A stretch of 64,000 bases of DNA from Rhabditoides inermis (taxonomy: Eukaryota > Nematoda > Chromadorea > Rhabditida > Rhabditidae), in contig CAWZYM010000151.1 of the NCBI GenBank assembly GCA_963966185.1, positions 491,501 to 555,500 on the forward strand, written 5' to 3'. The notes under the pieces were generated by a model that saw only the letters and a program-made list of their open reading frames with translations, made no database searches and was not told where the DNA came from. Position numbers and translations under genes: made by a program. Below are positions 11,176-21,127 of this stretch, piece by piece. Within the stretch, counting starts at the first letter, position 1. Each line of letters begins with the position of its first letter.

Positions 11176-11265
11176 TAAAAGCCTATCAATAGCTGGTTGA
11201 CAATTACTATTTATCATAGATACAAGTATAATTTATAGTTATAACTGGTCTAATATTATAAAATA

Positions 11266-11291
11266 AAAGAGAGAGAGAAAGAGAGAAAGAT

Positions 11292-11336
<45 letters not shown>
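11266..11336 (+). repeat. (GA)n microsatellite
   Basis: An interrupted GA/GAAA run ends in an uninterrupted (GA)n. A second, shorter one is near 11420-11462. They correspond to the (CT)n runs in modules M1 and M2. Confidence 0.9.
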
Positions 11337-11339
<3 letters not shown>

Positions 11340-11843
11340 ATGAGCAGCTGGTTGACAGTTATTATTTATTTTAGATCCAAGTAGACTTCATAGTTATCAC
11401 TAATCTAAAATCATAATACATAAGAGAGAGAGATAGGGGAAGAGAGAGAGAGAGAGAGAGAGACGAAAAAAAGAGATGAGAAAAGGAGAGGGAAGAGAAA
11501 AGAAGGTTACATAGTATTTCGCCTCGCCTCACTTCCCTGATTGAATATAGAATATCGTTAGTGCATACAGTTATATTTGTATTGTATTTGCTCAGAATAT
11601 AGAATTTCCACAATTTGTGGAGTGTGGTGAGCTGTTTCGTAGTGCATGGTGATGTTCTCGCTCGTTTGCACAATTGACTGTCTCTTTCTCTAACAGCAGA
11701 CAGGCTGGCAGCTGGTGCACTCTCACCTCGCCACACTCTCTCGTCGCGGGGCAATAAAGTGGCGTCGATTAGAGGAATTTTATTGATAGCGGGCGTCAGA
11801 GGTCACAAAAAGATGCAAATTTTGGTAGAAGTGTAGTGGCCAC

Positions 11844-12125
11844 CTATATACATGTTGTAGTGAAGGGAGACCTTACACGGTTGCCTAGTTTTCTTGAACA
11901 GCCCGCGACAACTGTTTGGTGTCGCCTCGCCTCGACTAAATCACTTCGTGAAAGGAAACCAGGAGGAGTTATAAAAAGATTACGGGCAGATTTGTAGGTG
12001 AGGGAGTGTAGAGGAGTGACGTCGAAACCGTTTTTCGATAGCTGAAGTCTGCGATCCGCAGTGCTCGTTCTTGTAAGGTCTACTCGCCGCAGCCGATTCG
12101 CCAGTGACCCGTCTCCTCGCCTCAC
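11844..12125 (-). other. Conserved 93-aa open frame in the Helitron head
   Basis: An ATG-initiated frame starting MRRGDGSLANRLRRVDLTRT is kept at about 90% identity in all three heads: here, at 41336-41617, and as an 82-aa version at 36300-36548. I recognise no family and see no Rep or helicase motif. Near-identity of the DNA can explain the conservation, so coding is unproven. Confidence 0.25.
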
Positions 12126-12371
12126 ACACTATTTCGCCTCTTTTCTGTCTGACTCTCTCTGATTACGCGCTGTTTCGTCGGACTTTCTGGAGCTTATAGC
12201 TCCGCGGATATGATAGATAAAGATCTGAAAATTGGAATCCTGCATCTCGGGACCGAGACCATCGGATCGATGTCACGTTTGGCTAGATAGGAGTAGTGGC
12301 TGGCGCGGTAGAGCGATGGACGTACAGACACCATAGGGCATTTAGCCAGACCGGCGCAGCGGGCGCTGCGA

Positions 12372-12736
12372 TGTTCAAGGGATTTGTCAAGAAAATCACC
12401 AATCACGAGATGGTGCGTTTATTTTTTTATTTCCGGTCATGTTTTTCTATTGATTTTTTGCAGTTGATCGACTGTCCGGTTGTTCTCTCGCAGCGAGACA
12501 ACTTGCTTACCATGTACTCTCTCGTGTACCGCCAGTTCTCCTCGCCCATCTTCAAGCCTTTCTTGGAGTACAGCTGGCACAAGGCCGGCTACATTGATGA
12601 AAAGAACGAGTTCGAAACTCCCAACCAACTCTGCTTCCCCAATGTCCTCAAGTTCTGCTGTGGCTCTGGATGCACCGGCTATGCCTTCATTCGGTGTACG
12701 TGGTGCGGACTCGATATGTGCTTGTTCATTTCTTAA
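12372..12736 (+). pseudogene. Transposase of the Tc4/Tc5-like element, 3' part
   Basis: The frame interrupted at 4563 continues here. The first codon is completed by A4563, and MFKGFVKKITNHEMV is followed by an intron with GTGCGT donor and TTTTGCAG acceptor (about 12413-12463). The last exon encodes LIDCPVVLSQRDNLL and ends in a Cys-rich tail (FIRCTWCGLDMCLFIS, then TAA), a C-terminal pattern I associate with Tc4/Tc5 transposases. This exon is intact, so decay is concentrated in the 5' part. Confidence 0.7.
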
Positions 12737-12807
12737 TTTCTTACCACATTCAGTGCTAATTGTTTATGCCGATTCTTTACATAAATATTTTTCTATTTTA
12801 CAATATC

Positions 12808-13102
12808 TTTGTGTTATGAAAATGTGTTACGAATTTGGCAAAAAGTTTTGCATGTAAAGGGATCGAACCATCTAGTACTTGTCTTGAAATTCCACTCGCT
12901 ATCCACTAGGCCGCCGAGGCTGTGCCAACCGGTCAAAATTTCGGGGTGTCATACGCACGTTGAAAACTTTCGGCGCCTAATTAGGACACTTCCGGTGCTC
13001 TCCGAGATTTTTAATTTTGGCTAGCTCTTTGTTTGGGGGATGCCTACAACATGCCATCGAAACATTGCGAGTTGTGGGGGATGCCCCGGTGCCACTTGCT
13101 TG
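12808..13102 (-). repeat. Right terminal inverted repeat of the Tc4/Tc5-like element
   Basis: It mirrors 3306-3599 and ends GTGCCACTTGCTTG before the TCA duplication. The tRNA-like segment (about 12858-12927, minus strand) is slightly more diverged here than in the left repeat. Confidence 0.85.
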
Positions 13103-13450
13103 TCAGATAACCAACATCATAGAAAGAGGTTTATCCGGCCAGGGCCACCACACAACTGGCGATGGGGGCGCGCTGGCCAGCTACGCCCCCTCGCTCTCCC
13201 ATCCTTGATATGATCCTACGCGGGGGATTAGCGGGGGTGAGTATCGCAACCCTTTGACTAACAAACCAAAAGAGCATTCATGCGAAGCGCTTGCTAAGTA
13301 TGCAACAAAAACAACAAAGAAGATCGATACCCTTGATTCAAGGAAAGTGGATAACAAGAATCAGAGACACAAAAAACGCACCGTCTTTCGCCCTGCTGAA
13401 AAAAATCGTTTTTTTAACCACGACATAAGACATAAAAAAGTAAACTAGTT

Positions 13451-13552
13451 TATTATTATCTTTTAAAAAGTACTTGCGTAACGAAAGTCAGTTTGTCTTG
13501 ACTCAGCAAAAGCGCGTGCAAAAAACGTTTACAAATACTAACACAAACCTGC

Positions 13553-13606
<54 letters not shown>

Positions 13607-13799
13607 TTCTCTCTTTCTCTTTCTCTTTCTCTTTCTCTATTTCTCTCTTTCTCTCTCTAATATTGACGTTATTCTTGTGTATTCTTTTCTTATGCGCAGG
13701 TTTGTGTTAGTATTTGTAAACGTTTTATGCATGTGCTTTTGTTGGATTGAGTCAAGACGAACTGAATTCCGTTACGCAAGTACTTTTAAAAGATAATAC
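13451..13799. mobile_element. Foldback element with central (CT)n (unit 1)
   Basis: Arms of about 100 bp (13451-13556 and 13697-13799) are inverted repeats starting TATTATCTTTTAAAA and AGTACTTGCGTAACG. The centre is a (CT)n/(CTTT)n run. Copies are at 18196-18543, 24108-24455 and 35267-35614. The two arms have diverged from each other more than the copies have among units, so the element predates the unit duplication. Confidence 0.75.
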
Positions 13800-14043
13800 A
13801 TCTGCTTTTGTTGAATTTCATAGAAATTTCTTCTCCTACTGATTGCCAAGCTCTGTCGTTCATTAGTACGCACAGAACTATGATGTGACACATTGTATGA
13901 TGTGACACACATTATTGTGTATATATGCAACTATATTTTTCTTCGTAATGTATACAAACGACACCTTTCTCTGCATTTCGGTCGCCGTGGCGTAAGTGCA
14001 TGTCTGCTCTCTCTGCCGACAACATGTTCTCTCGCGATTTCTC

Positions 14044-14732
14044 ATTGTTATATAGTTCGATTATCATTTAGATATGCTTCTCGCGCTGCCCACGAAATGA
14101 GAAAACAACATCTATGCGACGACCTCGAATCCTGGCTCTTCATGAGCATAGAGGTGTTGTAACTGTTACAAACTTTTATTTATTACGGTCATCAGATGTT
14201 CCAAAAGCTGCCGTGGAAAGGAAATGTGGACAAAGACTACGTTCTGCGGGAAAAGTGCAATATTATGGAGGGAAAATGTGGGTGATCTTGAAATCATGAC
14301 GTCACTTATCTATCTATTGCAGACATGACGTCACTGCAGCACCAAGGTCTACCAGTCGCGATGCTACAAGTCATCAAGTATAGTTTGAACCTAAGGATTA
14401 ATCAATGATTGATTATTTTAGGAATATCTATGACATGAACCCGCACGATGTTCCTGACTACCGAACAATAATGCACATCATGATGGGAGCAGAGTGCGAT
14501 CTCATTGTGAGTACCACATGCTATATCTGTTTCCTATTCTTATTCAATACGTTTTTAGCGAGATCTGGATTGGATCAACTCTGAGAAACTTCATGCAACA
14601 GCCCAATATGAGGTGAATTACGATGAAACAAAAACTGCAATATTTTTTTTCTCTCAGTCTCTCACTACCCGTGCGACTTCGAGAGACAAGAAAGCCATTC
14701 TCGCCAGTTTCAAGCCCCTCAGTCGCTTATAA
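14044..14732 (+). pseudogene. 3' fragment of the CK1-type kinase gene (unit 1)
   Basis: Six exons survive: 14072-14153, 14196-14277, then about 14323-14377, 14422-14506, 14559-14612 and 14659-14732. They correspond to the last six exons of the complete gene at 31336-31997 and read YASRAAHEMRKQHLC, LPWKGN and SFKPLSRL, then TAA. The ATP-binding loop, HRD and DFG exons are absent, so no kinase activity is possible. Splice sites and stop remain intact, consistent with a recent origin by deletion. An AATAAA lies at about 14896. Confidence 0.85.
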
Positions 14733-14944
14733 ATCCACTACTAACACTCTTATTTTACAACTTTAAATACTTACCAGAGCTTAGCGTTATAACTTATATT
14801 CACTTGTCAAACCCAAACTACAAAGCTTTGCTGAGTGAAAACCTGACAAAACATTTCGTTTGTCTTTTTTAAAAGCAACTTTCTCGCGTTTTAATAATAA
14901 AGTTTTTACAACGTTTGACTTCTAACTAATCACACGAATTGTAA

Positions 14945-15124
14945 ATGAGAAAATCCGGAGAAGACGTGTTGCCGAGTAAGAAGGCAAATCCGAGGACGGA
15001 CAACTTGTATGTAGATCGTTTCCACGAAGCCTCACAGGTTAGAGTTATTCCGGAAAAAATGCATATGAGTGGGGACCAGATCCAGTTACTGAAAAATGCT
15101 GTCGCTGACCTCGAGTGTGGTTGA
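14945..15124 (+). CDS. Small open frame downstream of the kinase (59 aa, unit 1)
   Basis: ATG at 14945 opens MRKSGEDVLPSKKANPRTDN and the frame closes at TGA 15122-15124. AATAAA follows about 8 bp later. The peptide is hydrophilic and has no signal peptide, membrane segment or motif that I recognise. Identical frames occur at 19691-19870 and 32210-32389. In unit 4 the copy is frameshifted (AAGAAGG to AAAAGG near 53170) and cut off at 53204. It may be a minor gene, the first exon of a longer gene truncated at the unit border, or chance. Confidence 0.35.
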   Translation: MRKSGEDVLPSKKANPRTDNLYVDRFHEASQVRVIPEKMHMSGDQIQLLKNAVADLECG

Positions 15125-15516
15125 AGATGGAAAATAAAGACATTTTCAGTGCCGAGAAGGGACAATTAGCCACGCTCCTCTCTCAAAGATACAGTGGCCT
15201 ATTTCTAACGTTTTTTTTTAATGTTATGCGTTACGAAACGGATATTTAAACACATATTGAACGAAAACTCTACGCGCGCGCGGTGATCAGAAGCGATTAG
15301 CAGATCGCTCTGAACGTATATTTTCTAATTCTCGCCACTCTGCGCTCTCTTCTTTTAGCGTGTTCTCCTTTCAAACGTGTCGTTGGCAAAAAAGCAGATG
15401 AACGGGCAGGGGAAATCGAATCCTGTATCTTAAAATACATTCCGTATCTTTCAATATATTTTTTTATTCTACGTCATTTTCACGTTTGTACCACCGATAA
15501 ATATGTACCGTACCGT

Positions 15517-15556
15517 GACTAGCGCTCCGGCGCGCTGTCGCGCGCCTCCGCACTAG
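15517..15556 (-). other. Isolated Helitron-type terminal hairpin (unit 1)
   Basis: On the minus strand a GC-rich hairpin ends GGAGCGCTAG followed by T, nearly identical to the end of module M3. It marks the 3' end of another minus-strand Helitron-like insertion whose 5' end I could not place. Copies are at about 20263-20300 and 32783-32820. The flank also shares ATAGAAAAATATAAGAATAG-like sequence with the M3 tail. Confidence 0.55.
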
Positions 15557-15964
15557 GTATACAAAAATAGAAAAATATAAGAATAGTTCGTCTTGCATGT
15601 TTGATAGTTGATTGCTCTCTAATGACTCTTGCGAAAATTACATACACACAAGGGATGTATTATGTACATGTAGCTTAATTTTTGTCTTTTCCAACTATCT
15701 CTCCTACTTCTTTTTCACTTATTTTATGTTTCACAGATGTACACCGCCCCATCTCTTTCTCTTCTACACTGTTCTGTCTACTTTCCAACCTCTCCCTCCT
15801 CCTCCTCCCGCCTTTCTAGAGACATTACTATGTTTTCTTCTGTCTACTTTCACCTCTCGTCACCTCTTCCTCTCTCACTCTCACATTTGCAGTAATCACT
15901 ATCACTGCGAATTTGGAGAGACAGTTATGTCTACTCTCCCTTCTCTCTTCTCTTTTCTCTCTCC

Positions 15965-16005
<41 letters not shown>

Positions 16006-16371
16006 ATACTTTCACGTCCCCGCTGCGGTGACAACAACTTTCTAGAGGTCCAATCTCGAACTGAGTTTCCACCCTAACCTCACATACAACTCGAAAAGCA
16101 AGTTCAATGTGGCTGAGATAGAGTGATAGTATTCGATCTTCTTTTCGTGTAAATCGAAATACAGTGATGTAACCGCCTTGCCTCTCTTGAGTTGTGCGCT
16201 ATTGGATTGTTGCCACTCTGACTTTTTCCGATCTACCCCACAGTGCGCTTTGGGAATATAAATGTGAATCCGCTGGTCTCAATTTTCTCAAAGAGGTAAT
16301 AAATTGTTTACTCGTCATTTTGTTTACGCATCTCGATTCATTCTCGATTTTCCTATCGTCATTTCTTCGCA

Positions 16372-16577
16372 ATGGCCCGTCTCGTGTGGCGGTGAGTTCA
16401 TTTCCCAACTACATTGGTTCTTTCCCGGTCTCTCCAGTTCCGTGTTTATTTTCCGTCGCTGTAATAATGTTCATGTTGTCGTTTCTCTCAGGCTTTTGCT
16501 GCTTCTCTTGATGTGTCGTTCCATTTTCGGTGGCACCTCGACAAAAGCCGACTTCATCAAGAAACTTAAGGCCTTCA
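16372..16577 (+). pseudogene. Orphan 5' exons of the signal-peptide/ectodomain module (unit 1)
   Basis: Exons 16372-16391 and 16492-16577 are identical to those at 671-876. The next expected exon is missing from the following unit (unit 2), which has the same 6.6 kb deletion as unit 1. Splicing onto the exon at 25708 would have to skip a second copy of exons 1-2. Confidence 0.55.
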
Positions 16578-17193
16578 GTGAGTCTTTGCTTTTTGTACTT
16601 GCATGTAGTTTTGGTTCCATCTAGTATAAGTGGTACATATATGGAAGTAGATGCGTGTGAATTAGATGATGCAGCGTTGTTTACGTTAATACTGCATATT
16701 TAGAAAACGCCATTTTCTGAAATTCGTTTGTGATGTCACGTGTGTCGCACACACATGCGACCGCTTCGGTGCGTGACAAACATCAAAATGACCAACCGCA
16801 TTTCGTTATAGTGGGATTGGATCCTATATGCCATCCGTGACATTTCACATGTTGTGCAGTTCCGTGCAACACAACGTGTATGTCTTCAAAAATCCAAAAC
16901 GTTTGGAAAAAGGGAATCGAACCCTTGGGCAGCACGTAACGATCGCGCGCTGGCGGCGCGCTCTGCCATTGAGGCTCCTACTAATAAGAGGACATTGAAA
17001 TTCGCAGATATGTTTGCTCGTCATCTCTCATCATTGTACACTGAAGAGGCTAATGGAGCTAGATGGCCTTTCTCTTCAAACTCTTAACCACAGCCTCTAT
17101 GGCGCACTGGTAGTGTGGGCGCACAATCCACCGGCGCACAATCGCCGCGACCTGTCCACATGTTCGATTCCTACTCATGATATTAGATGACAT

Positions 17194-17394
17194 CGTCATG
17201 CCCGGAGATGTGCTTAAAGTTGTATTGGCTGGAAGCCACGCCCACTCTCCCCATCGCCTATATAACCCGGGCAGGGAGAGTGAGCGGGGCCGCCTGCCCT
17301 GACTATTACATCTGTCTGCAGGATAAACACTATAACATCATGTGTTTGTGGCTACTTTGGAGAGGGGGAAGAATAGGCCATGTCTACCTATTAC
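17194..17394 (+). mobile_element. Solo LTR (unit 1)
   Basis: A single 201-bp LTR is flanked by GACAT at 17189-17193 and 17395-17399, at exactly the position of the full elements in units 0 and 2. This is the product expected from recombination between the two LTRs. Confidence 0.92.
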
Positions 17395-18297
17395 GACATA
17401 CATGTTGTGTGGCACAAAACTGCACAACATGTGAAATGTCACGGATGGCATAAAGAATCCAATCCGACTATACATAGTCTCTCTCGGTTTTCGAGTACTC
17501 AAGTCTTCCAGATTCGATCGATAACAAAGACATTAGATAACATAATATACTCATACAACCGAATATCAATTGATATCGAACTCAAGACTAGTGATGAGCG
17601 GTCTACAATATAGTGATAAAACGAAACAGTGAAGAACGTTGGCGGAACAAACGATTATGCGAATTCAACATGGAGTTGATATATTTAAAAAAAAGCGCAG
17701 ATCTGAATTTGTCACCCTGCGGTGCTCCATAGTGTAGCGGCGAGTTCGTGAATACTCCACAGTCCGCAAGTAGTAAATACCCAAGCCACGGGTCAGCTTC
17801 ACCCGTGGGAGTCGTAGTGGCTCCGCAAGGTAGAGCCCTGGTTCCCCTCAGATAACCAACATCATAGAAAGAGGTTTATCCGGCCAGGGCCACCACACAA
17901 CTGGCGATGGGGGCGCGCTGGCCAGCTACGCCCCCTCGCTCTCCCATCCTTGATATGATCCTACGCGGGGGATTAGCGGGGGTGAGTATCGCAACCCTTT
18001 GACTAACAAACCAAAAGAGCATTCATGCGAAGCGCTTGCTAAGTATGCAACAAAAACAACAAAGAAGATCGATACCCTTGATTCAAGGAAAGTGGATAAC
18101 AAGAATCAGAGACACAAAAAACGCACCGTCTTTCGCCCTGCTGAAAAAAATCGTTTTTTTAACCACGACATAAGACATAAAAAAGTAAACTAGTTTATTA
18201 TTATCTTTTAAAAAGTACTTGCGTAACGAAAGTCAGTTTGTCTTGACTCAGCAAAAGCGCGTGCAAAAAACGTTTACAAATACTAACACAAACCTGC

Positions 18298-18351
<54 letters not shown>

Positions 18352-18788
18352 TTCTCTCTTTCTCTTTCTCTTTCTCTTTCTCTATTTCTCTCTTTCTCTC
18401 TCTAATATTGACGTTATTCTTGTGTATTCTTTTCTTATGCGCAGGTTTGTGTTAGTATTTGTAAACGTTTTATGCATGTGCTTTTGTTGGATTGAGTCAA
18501 GACGAACTGAATTCCGTTACGCAAGTACTTTTAAAAGATAATACATCTGCTTTTGTTGAATTTCATAGAAATTTCTTCTCCTACTGATTGCCAAGCTCTG
18601 TCGTTCATTAGTACGCACAGAACTATGATGTGACACATTGTATGATGTGACACACATTATTGTGTATATATGCAACTATATTTTTCTTCGTAATGTATAC
18701 AAACGACACCTTTCTCTGCATTTCGGTCGCCGTGGCGTAAGTGCATGTCTGCTCTCTCTGCCGACAACATGTTCTCTCGCGATTTCTC

Positions 18789-19478
18789 ATTGTTATATAG
18801 TTCGATTATCATTTAGATATGCTTCTCGCGCTGCCCACGAAATGAGAAAACAACATCTATGCGACGACCTCGAATCCTGGCTCTTCATGAGCATAGAGGT
18901 GTTGTAACTGTTACAAACTTTTATTTATTACGGTCATCAGATGTTCCAAAAGCTGCCGTGGAAAGGAAATGTGGACAAAGACTACGTTCTGCGGGAAAAG
19001 TGCAATATTATGGAGGGAAAATGTGGGTGATCTTGAAATCATGACGTCACTTATCTATCTATTGCAGACATGACGTCACTGCAGCACCAAGGTCTACCAG
19101 TCGCGATGCTACAAGTCATCAAGTATAGTTTGAACCTAAGGATTAATCAATGATTGATTATTTTAGGAATATCTATGACATGAACCCGCACGATGTTCCT
19201 GACTACCGAACAATAATGCACATCATGATGGGAGCAGAGTGCGATCTCATTGTGAGTACCACATGCTATATCTGTTTCCTATTCTTATTCAATACGTTTT
19301 TAGCGAGATCTGGATTGGATCAACTCTGAGAAACTTCATGCAACAGCCCAATATGAGGTGAATTACGATGAAACAAAAACTGCAATATTTTTTTTTCTCT
19401 CAGTCTCTCACTACCCGTGCGACTTCGAGAGACAAGAAAGCCATTCTCGCCAGTTTCAAGCCCCTCAGTCGCTTATAA
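18789..19478 (+). pseudogene. 3' fragment of the CK1-type kinase gene (unit 2)
   Basis: Near-identical to 14044-14732. The first surviving exon starts at 18817 and the stop is at 19476-19478. The catalytic exons are missing. The shared deletion junction shows that units 1 and 2 come from one deleted ancestor that was later duplicated. Confidence 0.85.
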
Positions 19479-19690
19479 ATCCACTACTAACACTCTTATT
19501 TTACAACTTTAAATACTTACCAGAGCTTAGCGTTATAACTTATATTCACTTGTCAAACCCAAACTACAAAGCTTTGCTGAGTGAAAACCTGACAAAACAT
19601 TTCGTTTGTCTTTTTTAAAAGCAACTTTCTCGCGTTTTAATAATAAAGTTTTTACAACGTTTGACTTCTAACTAATCACACGAATTGTAA

Positions 19691-19870
19691 ATGAGAAAAT
19701 CCGGAGAAGACGTGTTGCCGAGTAAGAAGGCAAATCCGAGGACGGACAACTTGTATGTAGATCGTTTCCACGAAGCCTCACAGGTTAGAGTTATTCCGGA
19801 AAAAATGCATATGAGTGGGGACCAGATCCAGTTACTGAAAAATGCTGTCGCTGACCTCGAGTGTGGTTGA
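19691..19870 (+). CDS. Small open frame downstream of the kinase (59 aa, unit 2)
   Basis: Sequence-identical copy of the frame at 14945-15124, again followed at once by AATAAA. Function unknown. Confidence 0.35.
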   Translation: MRKSGEDVLPSKKANPRTDNLYVDRFHEASQVRVIPEKMHMSGDQIQLLKNAVADLECG

Positions 19871-20708
19871 AGATGGAAAATAAAGACATTTTCAGTGCCG
19901 AGAAGGGACAATTAGCCACGCTCCTCTCTCAAAGATACAGTGGCCTATTTCTAACGTTTTTTTTATGTTATGCGTTACGAAACGGATATTTAAACACATA
20001 TTGAACGAAAACTCTACGCGCGCGCGGTGATCAGAAGCGATTAGCAGATCGCTCTGAACGTATATTTTCTAATTCTCGCCACTCTGCGCTCTCTTCTTTT
20101 AGCGTGTTCTCCTTTCAAACGTGTCGTTGGCAAAAAAGCAGATGAACGGGCAGGGGAAATCGAATCCTGTATCTTAAAATACATTCCGTATCTTTCAATA
20201 TATTTTTTTATTCTACGTCATTTTCACGTTTGTACCACCGATAAATATGTACCGTACCGTGACTAGCGCTCCGGCGCGCTGTCGCGCGCCTCCGCACTAG
20301 GTATACAAAAATAGAAAAATATAAGAATAGTTCGTCTTGCATGTTTGATAGTTGATTGCTCTCTAATGACTCTTGCGAAAATTACATACACACAAGGGAT
20401 GTATTATGTACATGTAGCTTAATTTTTGTCTTTTCCAACTATCTCTCCTACTTCTTTTTCACTTATTTTATGTTTCACAGATGTACACCGCCCCATCTCT
20501 TTCTCTTCTACACTGTTCTGTCTACTTTCCAACCTCTCCCTCCTCCTCCTCCCGCCTTTCTAGAGACATTACTATGTTTTCTTCTGTCTACTTTCACCTC
20601 TCGTCACCTCTTCCTCTCTCACTCTCACATTTGCAGTAATCACTATCACTGCGAATTTGGAGAGACAGTTATGTCTACTCTCCCTTCTCTCTTCTCTTTT
20701 CTCTCTCC

Positions 20709-20761
<53 letters not shown>

Positions 20762-21127
20762 ATACTTTCACGTCCCCGCTGCGGTGACAACAACTTTCTA
20801 GAGGTCCAATCTCGAACTGAGTTTCCACCCTAACCTCACATACAACTCGAAAAGCAAGTTCAATGTGGCTGAGATAGAGTGATAGTATTCGATCTTCTTT
20901 TCGTGTAAATCGAAATACAGTGATGTAACCGCCTTGCCTCTCTTGAGTTGTGCGCTATTGGATTGTTGCCACTCTGACTTTTTCCGATCTACCCCACAGT
21001 GCGCTTTGGGAATATAAATGTGAATCCGCTGGTCTCAATTTTCTCAAAGAGGTAATAAATTGTTTACTCGTCATTTTGTTTACGCATCTCGATTCATTCT
21101 CGATTTTCCTATCGTCATTTCTTCGCA

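Larger units (their letters stand above)
8270..12371 (-). mobile_element. Helitron module M5 (head of chain A)
   Basis: On the minus strand the module begins at 12371 with TC and a short GC palindrome. It then has the head block TAAATGCCCTATGGTGTC shared with 36048 and 41115, a (GA)n stretch, a satellite array, and the tail block shared with 40960-41102 and 44900-45035. It ends in the hairpin CTAGCGCGC-TTC-GCGCGCTAG at 8270-8290. The architecture equals modules M1 and M2 on the plus strand. Confidence 0.8.
13106..17850 (+). repeat. Tandem unit 1 (4,745 bp, deleted form)
   Basis: The unit runs from GATAACC to CCCCTCA. It is near-identical to unit 2 apart from the LTR element. At 14043/14044 the sequence jumps from the position equivalent to 24700 in unit 3 to the position equivalent to 31308. 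This removes about 6.6 kb: the ectodomain exons, the phosphatase and the first part of the kinase. Bases 13106-13450 hold no gene I can see. Confidence 0.92.

Noticed and set aside
14926..15165. 79-aa minus-strand frame (also 19672 and 32191)
   Set aside because: It is the antisense shadow of the 59-aa plus-strand frame, which has better composition and a poly-A signal.
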